This document shows positions 7,105 through 15,469 of a stretch of DNA of 64,000 bases, in pieces; the first letter of the stretch is position 1; every line of letters begins with the position of its first letter. The stretch spans positions 62,001 to 126,000 of the forward strand of contig JAGBHM010000033.1 of the NCBI GenBank assembly GCA_017935505.1, given 5' to 3'. The stretch comes from Bacteroidales bacterium. Lineage in GTDB: Bacteria > Bacteroidota > Bacteroidia > Bacteroidales > UBA932. Made by a program: the position numbers and the translations under genes. The notes beneath the pieces are model-generated. The model worked only from the letters and a program-made list of their open reading frames with translations, did not search any database and was not told the DNA's origin.

Positions 7105-9912
7105 ATGAAATTAGTACGGTATCTCCTGTTGATATTATTGCTTTGCGAATCTTTTTATGCAGTTGCACAAAAAAAGAGCGGTACGGTGATTGTGACGGTA
7201 CTGTGCAGGTCTGATGTGCAGCTGTCGGGGCAAAAATTGTATTCTGTTGTTGCAAAGTCCGACGGATTAACTGAATATCTGTATGGATTGACGGGCGCAG
7301 TTGCTGTTCTCAAGCATAACGGAGATACCGTAAAATATACTATGGCCGATAATGATGGAATTTGTGTTTTCAAAAATATACCCTACGGTAAATATGCTCT
7401 TGATATAAGCCATATTGGTTATGAGTCATTTAAAACAGAATTGGAACATACTACATCAAAATCTACGGTTGATGCTTTTTTAAATGAGAGCGGATTGCTC
7501 CTGGAGTCTATAAAAGTGAAAGGCTCAATTCCATTAGTGATAAAGCGGGGTGATACATTAGTGGTAAATCCGGCGGCAGTTCAGACAAAACAGGGAGCAG
7601 CCGCAATAGAGATTATTAAACAGGTACCTGGAATAGAGTTGGAAGAGGGGGGTGGTTTAACTATTTATGGAGAGCCTTTGAAGCGTAGTTATGTTGGCGG
7701 TTCAACTCTTTTTGGAACAGGTGTGCTTACTGCCCTCAAGAATATAGATGCCGAGTTAGTAAAGAATATCAAGTTTTATGATGAAGATGAGTATGCCGGA
7801 GTAGTAAACGGGCGGGTGGAAAGCCGTAAGGTGAAGGTGATGAATATCGAGACTACCAAGCAGCTGCTCTCCTCGTTGAATGGGCATCTTTTTGCAGGAG
7901 TTGGAAAAGATTTGAAAAATGGTGAATCTGAAGAGAGACTCAGGTATAAGGGCGGTACCTCTTTTAATTTGTTCAGCGATAAATTTATGATTAATGCAGA
8001 TGCCTATATGAACAATGTTGGGCTCTCTTCTTCTATGGCTAATTATCAGAGTGCATTGCTGTCGGGTAAAGGTGTGGGAGAGAGGAGACTTGCTGCTGCA
8101 AATGTGCAACTTTCCTATTTGAAAGGTGATGCATATAAAGAGGGAAGTGCCTTGTCATTGGGGTATGCTTACAATTTTAATGAATATACCAATGAAAGTA
8201 TTCAGAGCAGGGAGTATTTCCCTAATGAGAGTTATCAGTGGAGAAGATATGCAAGTGAACAGACTTACAGTTCAATAGGAAATGCCCATAATGTATCGCT
8301 GGGTTATAGAAAAAACGGAGGAGAGAAGTTTGCTGCTATTTTTACATGGAACCATCTTATGCAATTTGAGGATAATGAAAATAATTCATACACAGAGATG
8401 TATGATGCTTCAGACAAATTGGAGACATTTGTATCCGACACATCTTTTTTGAAGGAGAAAAATTGGGTCATAAGCGAAAGTTTATTCCTTCTTACTGCCA
8501 TGAAGACATTATCATCTGTAAATGCCAATATTTCGTTTGGAAAGAATGATGGAAGTTCCATTAGAACTGTTGACGAGAATGGAATGGAAAGGGTTTTTGA
8601 ATCATCTCCAATAGGAGAGCATTTTAATGCCGCAGCTCAAGTGGATTTTAATCTGCTTTCATTCAAGTTCAAATCGGAGGGAAGTAATGGCTATATATAT
8701 GGTGGAATAAATATCAGGTACAATAAGGCAAAAAAGAAACATTTCAGGTATGATATAGCAGATGGCATCACAACATTTGATGAGTCGAACAGTTACTATT
8801 ACTCAAATAATAATTGGGAAAATTTATTCTTTGTAAGAGCTTCTCTCACACCTGGCAGAAGAGCTTCCTCTGGCATTGTAAAGGCTAATCAGCTGAAGTT
8901 TGGAGTCAAGCAGGTATTGATTAGTGATGTGAACAGATTATTCGACAACAGATCAAAAAAGAGTTATTATTTGCCGGAAGGAGATCTGAGCCTGAATTTT
9001 GGCGATTTCGGCATCTCATACAGTGTGAGTTCTTCTGTACCATCTCTGGAGCAACTTAGGGAGTATGTTGATGATACAAACCCTCTCTATTTGAGGGTAG
9101 GCAATCCCAATCTGAAGGCATCGTATCTTCATGCTCTCAATTTGCAGTATAATAAAGGATACTCATTTTCAGATGTCACTTATTGGAATTTGTATTTGAA
9201 GGGGAGCATAAGGCAAAATTCTGTTGCTCCTTATAATGTCTATTATGTTGAAAGTACGGAATTGCCTATTGGAGAAGGGTATAAGGTGCAGCCGGGAGTA
9301 ACGGTGGAGAGCTACAAAAATGTAAAAAATGAGAAAGAGGTTGATCTGGCATTCAATTATTCAAACAGATTTCCAGCTATAAAGACAAAATTTACTCTTT
9401 ATACCAATGGCCGTTATAGCACCAGGTATTCATATGTTCAGGATATTTTGAATGAAACCGATACCTACGCAGCCCAGCTTATGTTGGAGACATATACCTC
9501 TTATAAATGGATGAACCTGAAATTGCGCTCATCAACCGGATATACATTTTCTGCGAATAGTGCAAAGAATAATTATGAATATTTCAACCAATATCTGCAG
9601 GCAACACTTGATGTCACACTTTTTAATGTGTGGAATATCGGAGCAGGCTATAATTTGGTTTTCAACAAGCCACTTGGAACTACACAAAGCATTATTAACC
9701 GCAATAATATTCTAAATGCCACAACGGGAGTAACACTCTTCAAGGGAAGACTTACAGCCGGAATCTCGGTATTTGACATATTTGACTCAAGTACAGATTT
9801 TACAACAATGCTCTATTCAGATTATATACAGAACAGCTGGACAGCCACATTTGGAAGATACATTTCATTTGATGTAGTTTTTAATTTGAGGAAGAGCAGG
9901 TTTAAAGAGTAG
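7105..9912 (+). CDS. Outer-membrane beta-barrel family protein with N-terminal carboxypeptidase-like domain (TonB-receptor-like)
   Basis: The protein has 935 residues. A signal peptide (1-22, ending AVAQ) is followed by a carboxypeptidase-like regulatory domain (about 25-128, with FKNIPYGKYALDISHIGYESF). A plug-like region follows at about 135-250 (LLESIKVKG, GDTLVVNPA, IIKQVPGIELEEGGGLTIYG, LVKNIKFYDEDEYAG). From about 260 there are alternating amphipathic strands to the C-terminal FNLRKSRF. This is the layout of the large Bacteroidota outer-membrane barrel group (OMP_b-brl_3-like) rather than of SusC, and there is no SusD next to it. No TonB box is obvious. It is probably a receptor or secretion-linked barrel of unknown ligand, co-transcribed with the two small secreted proteins upstream. 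A strong terminator lies 125 bases after it. Confidence 0.85.
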   Translation: MKLVRYLLLILLLCESFYAVAQKKSGTVIVTVLCRSDVQLSGQKLYSVVAKSDGLTEYLYGLTGAVAVLKHNGDTVKYTMADNDGICVFKNIPYGKYALDISHIGYESFKTELEHTTSKSTVDAFLNESGLLLESIKVKGSIPLVIKRGDTLVVNPAAVQTKQGAAAIEIIKQVPGIELEEGGGLTIYGEPLKRSYVGGSTLFGTGVLTALKNIDAELVKNIKFYDEDEYAGVVNGRVESRKVKVMNIETTKQLLSSLNGHLFAGVGKDLKNGESEERLRYKGGTSFNLFSDKFMINADAYMNNVGLSSSMANYQSALLSGKGVGERRLAAANVQLSYLKGDAYKEGSALSLGYAYNFNEYTNESIQSREYFPNESYQWRRYASEQTYSSIGNAHNVSLGYRKNGGEKFAAIFTWNHLMQFEDNENNSYTEMYDASDKLETFVSDTSFLKEKNWVISESLFLLTAMKTLSSVNANISFGKNDGSSIRTVDENGMERVFESSPIGEHFNAAAQVDFNLLSFKFKSEGSNGYIYGGINIRYNKAKKKHFRYDIADGITTFDESNSYYYSNNNWENLFFVRASLTPGRRASSGIVKANQLKFGVKQVLISDVNRLFDNRSKKSYYLPEGDLSLNFGDFGISYSVSSSVPSLEQLREYVDDTNPLYLRVGNPNLKASYLHALNLQYNKGYSFSDVTYWNLYLKGSIRQNSVAPYNVYYVESTELPIGEGYKVQPGVTVESYKNVKNEKEVDLAFNYSNRFPAIKTKFTLYTNGRYSTRYSYVQDILNETDTYAAQLMLETYTSYKWMNLKLRSSTGYTFSANSAKNNYEYFNQYLQATLDVTLFNVWNIGAGYNLVFNKPLGTTQSIINRNNILNATTGVTLFKGRLTAGISVFDIFDSSTDFTTMLYSDYIQNSWTATFGRYISFDVVFNLRKSRFKE

Positions 9913-10036
9913 AAAAACTGAAAAAAAACAAATTGTCGGTTAGGGAATATATATTCCCGATTGTTTACTATATATAGGTTAAATTTAACAGGGGCTTTAT
10001 AGCAATTAAGTTAATTTATATGTGTTTATAGGAAGT

Positions 10037-10073
10037 AGAGCCGGTCTGGGGGGGACCGGCTCTGCTTTTTTTA
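10037..10073 (+). terminator. Rho-independent terminator after the outer-membrane barrel gene
   Basis: A perfect 10-base stem (AGAGCCGGTC at 10037-10046, GACCGGCTCT at 10054-10063) with a 7-base G-rich loop is followed by GC and seven T. It reads on the plus strand and ends the 6388-9912 gene group. Confidence 0.9.
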
Positions 10074-10098
10074 TATCTTCAATAGCTGTTTTTGATGA

Positions 10099-11844
10099 TC
10101 AGGTGTAGAGATATCTTTTGATTTTCTGGGTAGCAGTTTTTTCGAACGGAGCAGACTGCTCTATGATTTCAGAGATTCTGGAAGTCTTGTTCACTCTGTC
10201 GTTCACATATTCGAGCAGATCCTTCTTTACCTCCTCAAGTTTTTCATAAAAACGCTCTATACCGTCGGTCAGACCATACTTTTTGCGCAGCTGTTCATAT
10301 TTTGCACTATATTGGTCGTACTTTTCCTTAAGATTCTTCCTGATTTCGGCATCAAGGTCATATTTGAGCTCTTTAATTTGTTCTATCTGCTCATAATTGA
10401 AATGTACTTTTGCCACAAGTTTTTCTTTTGCCATGCAGACAATACATTCGAGGACAAAATCATTCTCCCTTATAACAGATTCAATCTCCTCAGGGTATAT
10501 ATTCTCACCATTGGGGCCGATAAGCATATTGTCTACACGTCCCTTGATGTACAAGGCACCCTTCTTGTCCATCTTGCCGAGATCTTTTGTGCGGAACCAG
10601 CCATCTTGGGTAAATGCGGAGGCAGTTCTCTCCGGGTCTTTGTAGTAACCCTTCATTATATTTGCACCCTTTACCTGTATTTCACCAATTCCATCCCTGT
10701 TTGGATTGTCAATCCTCATCTCCATCCATTTGAGAGTTGGGCCGGTGCTTTGCAGATTGAATTTTCCTACAGCACCCGCAATCAGCGGAGAGCACTCTGT
10801 AAGGCCATAACCGATAGCATATGGAAAGCCGGCATCCTTAAGGAACTGCTCTACCATATAGTCTATCTTTGCTCCGCCTACACCAAAGAACCTGAGGCGT
10901 CCTCCAAACATCTCTGTAAGCTTTTTGCCGGCCATTTTATGGAACAGCCTTCTTATAGGCCCTATCGAGTAGAGGAACTGCATTGTCCAGTTTTTTGTAA
11001 AAATCGGACGTACCTTGTTTTTGTATATCTTCTCTACAATGAGGGGAACACTCAATATAATTGTAGGCCTTACCTGCTTTAGGGCCGGCATTAGCAGCGA
11101 TGGAGTAGGGGCACCGTTGAGATAGTATACAGAAGAGCCCTTGTACAGCGGGTACAACATTCCTATTGTGCACTCATATGCGTGGGAGAGTGGCAAAAAT
11201 GAGAGGAAAATGTCATTCTCGTCAATCGGATACAACGCATAGCTCATCTGTAGGTTGGATGTTATGTTGAAGTGTGTAAGCATAACGCCCTTTGAGTTGC
11301 CTGATGTGCCCGAGGTATATATTATTGAGGCAATATCCTCTGCTTTTGGAGCTTCCGGTATAATACATCTGCACTCTTCAGATTTGGCCTCAGGGTTGTC
11401 GAGGTTATTGTCTGAAGGAACCTTGAGAAGTTCGAGAGTATCGAGGCATATTATAAGTTCAAGTTTAGCCCTTATATCATCCGACAGTTTGTATATGAGC
11501 CTTTTTGATATGATAATGATTCTGGCTTGTGAATGTTCCAGAATATTTGCAATTTCAAATGCTGTAAAGTCTGGCAGCAGTGGTACAACAATTCTCGACG
11601 AGGTGGTAACTGCCATATATGATACAGGCCAGTTGGGCATGCTGCCGCCCAAAAGGGCAACTTTTTCACCAGCCTTAACTCCATTTTCATTGAGAAGCTT
11701 TACAAGATGATCTACTCTCTCTCCAAATTGTCTGTATGTAAGGCTCTCTCCGTTTATTATAGAGTAAGCCTTGTTATCTGCATATTTTTCTACGGATGTG
11801 TTAAGTATATCCGCAAGTGTGAAAGTTTGTAGCTGATTATCCAT
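10099..11844 (-). CDS. Long-chain acyl-CoA synthetase / AMP-dependent ligase
   Basis: The protein has 581 residues. The ANL-superfamily motifs are all present: the phosphate-binding YTSGTSGNSKGVMLTH near 175-190, GYGLTECSP near 345, DGWFRTKDLG near 425, and IKGRVDNMLIGPNGENIYPEEIE near 440-465, which is the hinge and A8 region. The C-terminal domain is long and coiled-coil-like (KYDQYSAKYEQLRKKYG). It ends in KTATQKIKRYLY, with Lys in the position of the catalytic A10 lysine. The enzyme activates a carboxylic acid, probably a fatty acid, with ATP and CoA at the inner membrane face. The gene is transcribed away from the DUF6913-like gene on the opposite strand. A -7 box TATATTTG lies 19 bases upstream. 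Confidence 0.9.
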   Translation of the reverse strand: MDNQLQTFTLADILNTSVEKYADNKAYSIINGESLTYRQFGERVDHLVKLLNENGVKAGEKVALLGGSMPNWPVSYMAVTTSSRIVVPLLPDFTAFEIANILEHSQARIIIISKRLIYKLSDDIRAKLELIICLDTLELLKVPSDNNLDNPEAKSEECRCIIPEAPKAEDIASIIYTSGTSGNSKGVMLTHFNITSNLQMSYALYPIDENDIFLSFLPLSHAYECTIGMLYPLYKGSSVYYLNGAPTPSLLMPALKQVRPTIILSVPLIVEKIYKNKVRPIFTKNWTMQFLYSIGPIRRLFHKMAGKKLTEMFGGRLRFFGVGGAKIDYMVEQFLKDAGFPYAIGYGLTECSPLIAGAVGKFNLQSTGPTLKWMEMRIDNPNRDGIGEIQVKGANIMKGYYKDPERTASAFTQDGWFRTKDLGKMDKKGALYIKGRVDNMLIGPNGENIYPEEIESVIRENDFVLECIVCMAKEKLVAKVHFNYEQIEQIKELKYDLDAEIRKNLKEKYDQYSAKYEQLRKKYGLTDGIERFYEKLEEVKKDLLEYVNDRVNKTSRISEIIEQSAPFEKTATQKIKRYLYT

Positions 11845-11862
11845 AAATTAACAGTTGAAATA

Positions 11863-11870
11863 CAAATATA
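11863..11870 (-). promoter_or_regulatory. Bacteroidota -7 promoter box of the acyl-CoA synthetase gene
   Basis: The minus strand reads TATATTTG, an exact TAnnTTTG match, ending 19 bases before the start codon. The -33 element is not clear. Confidence 0.5.
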
Positions 11871-11903
11871 GGAAAATAACACGTAATATGGCTGGATTTT
11901 TGC

Positions 11904-11911
11904 TATTTTTG
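11904..11911 (+). promoter_or_regulatory. -7 promoter box that decides the start of the gene at 11929
   Basis: TATTTTTG matches TAnnTTTG exactly. Transcription would begin about 5-7 bases later, at about 11917, after the ATG at 11914. The next in-frame ATG at 11929 is therefore the likelier start. Confidence 0.5.
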
Positions 11912-11928
11912 CCATGAAATCAGATAAT

Positions 11929-12519
11929 ATGATAAACTGGATAAAGGAATATTATAGAAAGAAACTCAGCAGGGATTTTAATCGTAAGAGAGATTCCAAG
12001 TTTTTGAATATTAAAGATATATCTTCGGTGGGTTTTCTCTTTGATATCAACTCGGCGGAGTCTGTGGAGAAATTGCAGCAGGTGTGTGCATTCTTTGGAA
12101 AGAAAAAGCTGGAGTTCAGAGGGCTTGCCATTGAAACTGCAAAAAATGTATTTGATAGGGAGGTTGTGGAGAAGGGAAGTGCGCCCAAGATCGTAGTGCC
12201 GCAGGAGTTGGAGCTGTGTGGCAAGATAGAGATTGTACCATATGAGGAGCTTTCATGGATTGGTGTTGTGAAGGGAAAAGTTGCAGAGGAGTTCTTTGCA
12301 TCAAAATATGATATGGCCATAAATCTGAATCCCGACAGCAATTTTACACTGGACCATCTCTTTGCAACATATGCCGACTCTCCGGTGAGGGCAGGAATGT
12401 CGAATGTGAGGACAATGCCATATACGATAGTTCTGGAGGGGGCTGGCAGAGAGATATTGCCAGTCGAAGAGTATCTGGAGCAGATTTTCCATTATCTTGA
12501 TATTATAAAAACCAATTAG
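11929..12519 (+). CDS. DUF6913-like conserved Bacteroidota protein
   Basis: The protein has 196 residues from ATG 11929; an in-frame ATG at 11914 would add five residues but lies upstream of the expected transcription start. It is cytoplasmic, with no signal peptide. The N-terminus is basic (YYRKKLSRDFNRKRDSKF), then comes an alpha/beta body with VGFLFDI and KKLEFRGLAIET. A MAINLNPDSNFTLDHLFATYADSPVRAG segment near 130-155 is the most family-like part. I recall similar proteins as DUF6913, of unknown function; the name is uncertain. It is followed 13 bases later by a TPR gene and then a DUF368 gene, so these three probably form an operon. Confidence 0.6.
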   Translation: MINWIKEYYRKKLSRDFNRKRDSKFLNIKDISSVGFLFDINSAESVEKLQQVCAFFGKKKLEFRGLAIETAKNVFDREVVEKGSAPKIVVPQELELCGKIEIVPYEELSWIGVVKGKVAEEFFASKYDMAINLNPDSNFTLDHLFATYADSPVRAGMSNVRTMPYTIVLEGAGREILPVEEYLEQIFHYLDIIKTN

Positions 12520-12532
12520 CGGTAATAGATTG

Positions 12533-13666
12533 ATGAGTCACGAAGATTTTTTGGAGAATGATGCCGCGGGGCAGGACTTTTCATATGCCCTCGACTCTTA
12601 CATGGCAGCATGCAGAGAGGAGAGGGAAGATTCTCTGTTGCTTACAGAAGAGGAATACATATATATAATCGAATATTTCATAGACAAGGAGGATGAGCAG
12701 GAGGCTTTGAAAGCCAGCAGAATAGCATTCTCCCAACATTCATACTCCCTTGAACTGCTCATAAAGCTTGCAGATTCAATGATCATTACGGGAGATTCAG
12801 ATAATGCCATCTCCTTGCTGGACACCTATCGGGATTCATATTCAGAGAACGCCGATATTCTCTATCTCTATTGCAGGGCCTATATACACAAAAGAAATTT
12901 TGATGCGGCACGCGGATACTTTGAAGAGATATCCAATTCGGATGGCAGTCTGAATAATTTTGCGGATGCAACTCTTGCCATTGCCCAGGACTGTATAGAT
13001 GCCGCAAATTATCAGGAGGCACTCTACTATCTGGAGAAGGCTTCTGAATCAGATCCTTCACTCTATGAGTGTTTCAATGATATGGCCTATTGCCATGAAA
13101 AACTTGATAATCTCAAATTGGCTGAGGAGCTCTATAACAAATATCTTGATAAAGATCCCTTCAATGATAATGTCTGGTTCAATTTGGGGACAATATTTGC
13201 CAGACAAAGCAATTTTGAGAAGGCTACTGAGGCCTTTGAATACTCTCTTGCACTGAATGAAAAGAACTCCTCATCACTCTACAACATGGCGGTAGTTTGC
13301 CTCAATCTGGAGCAATACAAAAAATCTGCAGACTTCTTTGCCTCATTTCTTGAGTGTGAGCCCGACAGTATTGCCGGCTATATAGGACTGGCCAATGCAA
13401 AGATGGGGCTTGGCGACTATTCAGGGGCCAGGGAGGCCTTTAGCAAGGCAAACAGTATGGATCCCACTTGTGGTGAGGTGAATATGGGGCTTGAGGCGGT
13501 CTCTGCAATAGAGCACTATATCAAAGGTGACCGATACAGCTTTTTTACCAGACTCAATTTTATTGCAGGAGTTGACAGGTCGTGGATTGAAACCATAATG
13601 AAGCTCTTGCCGGAAATATCCAAAGATCAGGAATTTATGAATTTTATTAAAATGACTGGAATTTAA
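12533..13666 (+). CDS. Tetratricopeptide-repeat protein
   Basis: The protein has 377 residues from ATG 12533; a TTG one codon earlier is less likely. There is no signal peptide, so it is cytoplasmic. At least six TPR-like helix pairs can be seen from about 60 to 330, the clearest being YQEALYYLEKASESDP, AEELYNKYLDKDP, FEKATEAFEYSLALN and YSGAREAFSKANSMDP. The C-terminal 40 residues (FFTRLNFIAGVDRSWIETIMKLLPEI) fall outside the repeats. TPR proteins act as scaffolds for protein contacts; no partner is evident apart from its operon neighbours. The gene ends one base before the DUF368 start at 13668, implying tight co-expression. Confidence 0.85.
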   Translation: MSHEDFLENDAAGQDFSYALDSYMAACREEREDSLLLTEEEYIYIIEYFIDKEDEQEALKASRIAFSQHSYSLELLIKLADSMIITGDSDNAISLLDTYRDSYSENADILYLYCRAYIHKRNFDAARGYFEEISNSDGSLNNFADATLAIAQDCIDAANYQEALYYLEKASESDPSLYECFNDMAYCHEKLDNLKLAEELYNKYLDKDPFNDNVWFNLGTIFARQSNFEKATEAFEYSLALNEKNSSSLYNMAVVCLNLEQYKKSADFFASFLECEPDSIAGYIGLANAKMGLGDYSGAREAFSKANSMDPTCGEVNMGLEAVSAIEHYIKGDRYSFFTRLNFIAGVDRSWIETIMKLLPEISKDQEFMNFIKMTGI

Positions 13667-13667
13667 A

Positions 13668-14570
13668 ATGAAAAACTTTTTAAGATATCTTACAGTGGCA
13701 TTTAAGGGGGCATGTATGGGCGCGGCTGATGTCATCCCCGGTGTGAGCGGAGGTACAATTGCCTTTCTGATGGGCATTTATCAGGAACTTGTTGATTCTA
13801 TAAAATCGATAAGCTCCTCAAATTTAAAACTGCTTTTCAAGGGCAGGATAGTTGATTTCTGGAGGGCTGTAAATGGCACTTTCCTGGTTTCGCTCTTTCT
13901 GGGAATCCTTGTAAGTGTATTTTCATTGGCAAGACTGATGAAGTATCTGCTTGAATTCCACCCAATTCCACTGTGGAGCTTTTTCTTTGGACTCATACTG
14001 GCTTCGGCTTTTGTCATTCTCAGACAGCTTGGCAAGTGGAACCTGCAGAATATATTGGCACTTGTGGCGGGAGTTGCTGCAGCAGCATATATTTGTCTGG
14101 TCTCACCTAGCCAAACCACAGAGGAGTATTGGTTTATATTCCTTTCGGGAGCGATAGCAATTTGTGCAATGATTCTTCCAGGTATTTCGGGCAGTTTCAT
14201 TCTTCTGCTTTTGGGTAAATACCATTTTGTAATGTCTGCCGTGACAGAACTCAACATACCGGTCTTGTGTGTATTTGGAGCCGGTGCTGTTCTGGGAATC
14301 TTGAGCTTTTCACATCTGCTCAGCTGGCTTCTCAAGAGGTTCTATATGGCAACAATAGCACTTCTGTCGGGATTTATGATAGGTTCATTGATAAAAGTAT
14401 GGCCATGGAAAGAGCAGGTTTCTGTAGTGGACCATCCTGTATTGCCAGGTTATTATGAGCAGATTACAGGTGCTTCACCGCAACTTGGACTTGCAATACT
14501 TTTTGCTGTTGTGGGTGTGGTTGTTGTGCTGGTCATGGAGTGGGCTTCCGGAAAAAAGAGCGGCAAGTAG
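13668..14570 (+). CDS. DUF368 / PopT-family membrane protein (undecaprenyl-phosphate translocase family)
   Basis: The protein has 300 residues and about eight to ten membrane segments. The DUF368 signature GAADVIPGVSGGTIAFLMGIYQEL occurs at about 17-40, and a second copy-like motif MILPGISGSFILLLLGKY lies near 170. The inverted-repeat motif pair IPGVSGG / LPGISGS is typical of the family. DUF368 members were shown in recent years to flip the lipid carrier undecaprenyl phosphate back across the inner membrane (named PopT), alongside DedA-family UptA. It is probably co-transcribed with the TPR gene. It converges with the DMT exporter gene, stop to stop, 7 bases apart. Confidence 0.88.
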   Translation: MKNFLRYLTVAFKGACMGAADVIPGVSGGTIAFLMGIYQELVDSIKSISSSNLKLLFKGRIVDFWRAVNGTFLVSLFLGILVSVFSLARLMKYLLEFHPIPLWSFFFGLILASAFVILRQLGKWNLQNILALVAGVAAAAYICLVSPSQTTEEYWFIFLSGAIAICAMILPGISGSFILLLLGKYHFVMSAVTELNIPVLCVFGAGAVLGILSFSHLLSWLLKRFYMATIALLSGFMIGSLIKVWPWKEQVSVVDHPVLPGYYEQITGASPQLGLAILFAVVGVVVVLVMEWASGKKSGK

Positions 14571-14577
14571 CTGATAA

Positions 14578-15456
14578 TTAACCCTCCAGACTGCCGATAC
14601 AGAGCAGTATAAGGCCAATGAGTATTAGGAAGAGATCCAATGCCTTGGCCTTTAAATTTTTCTCTCTGAAGATAAATGCACCGGCTGCAAAAGAGATAAT
14701 TACACTTCCCCGTCGGATCATTGATATTATTGCAATAAGTGCATCTTCTGATGAAAGTGCGGAGAAATAAGCAAAGTCTGCAATTGAGATGAAGATTGAT
14801 ATCATTGGAATCCACCAGCTCCAATGGAATTTTTCCTCCTTTTTTGAGGATTTTTTCATAATGAGCAGTACCGTTCCCATTATTGCAACCTGGTAGAGAT
14901 TGAACCAGCTCTGGACAAAGAGCGGCGGAAGCTGTTTCATTATATATTTATCATAGAGACCGCTTACAGCCCCCATAACTACAGCACCGGAGAGAATCAA
15001 TATCCATTTGTTGCTCTTGAAGTTTATCCCCTCCTTTTTGCCTGATATGCTTAGAAGGAAGAGCGATAGGAGCGATAGCGCAATACCGCACCATTGTATA
15101 TAATTCAATTTTTCGCCAAACAGCACAAGTGCGCCGCACAGGACCAGAACCGGACGGAATGCATTTATAGGGCCGGTAATTGTTATTGGCAGATGTTTTA
15201 GTGCATAGTAGCCCATTATCCATGAACTGAGGACAATAAAGGCCTTGATTATAACAAGTGCATGTGCCTTTACCGAATGTATTTCCACTGAGGGACCTGT
15301 GCCGGAGCCTATAATGGCCGGCAGAAAAATCAGTGCGCAGAAGAGCGTATTGCAGAACAGCACCGTAAGGACAGAGTTGCCCGCAAGTGATTTCTTTTTT
15401 GCCACATCATAGAAGCCGAGGAAAAAGGCGGAGACAAATGCCAGAAGTACCCACAT
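14578..15456 (-). CDS. EamA-type drug/metabolite (DMT) transporter
   Basis: The protein has 292 residues with about ten membrane helices in two five-helix halves, as in EamA exporters. The second half repeats the first: near 65-110 FIVLSSWIMGYYALKHLPI and NAFRPVLVLCGALVLFGEKL, and in the second half ALSSEDALIAIISMIRRGSVIISFAAGAFIFREK. These paired motifs are the classical EamA signature with an Arg and a Glu-Lys at the end of the helix. It exports or imports small metabolites across the inner membrane; the substrate is unknown. The gene lies 13 bases after the esterase-like gene on the same strand, so the two are probably co-transcribed. Confidence 0.85.
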   Translation of the reverse strand: MWVLLAFVSAFFLGFYDVAKKKSLAGNSVLTVLFCNTLFCALIFLPAIIGSGTGPSVEIHSVKAHALVIIKAFIVLSSWIMGYYALKHLPITITGPINAFRPVLVLCGALVLFGEKLNYIQWCGIALSLLSLFLLSISGKKEGINFKSNKWILILSGAVVMGAVSGLYDKYIMKQLPPLFVQSWFNLYQVAIMGTVLLIMKKSSKKEEKFHWSWWIPMISIFISIADFAYFSALSSEDALIAIISMIRRGSVIISFAAGAFIFREKNLKAKALDLFLILIGLILLCIGSLEG

Positions 15457-15469
15457 GGTCTTAATGCTT

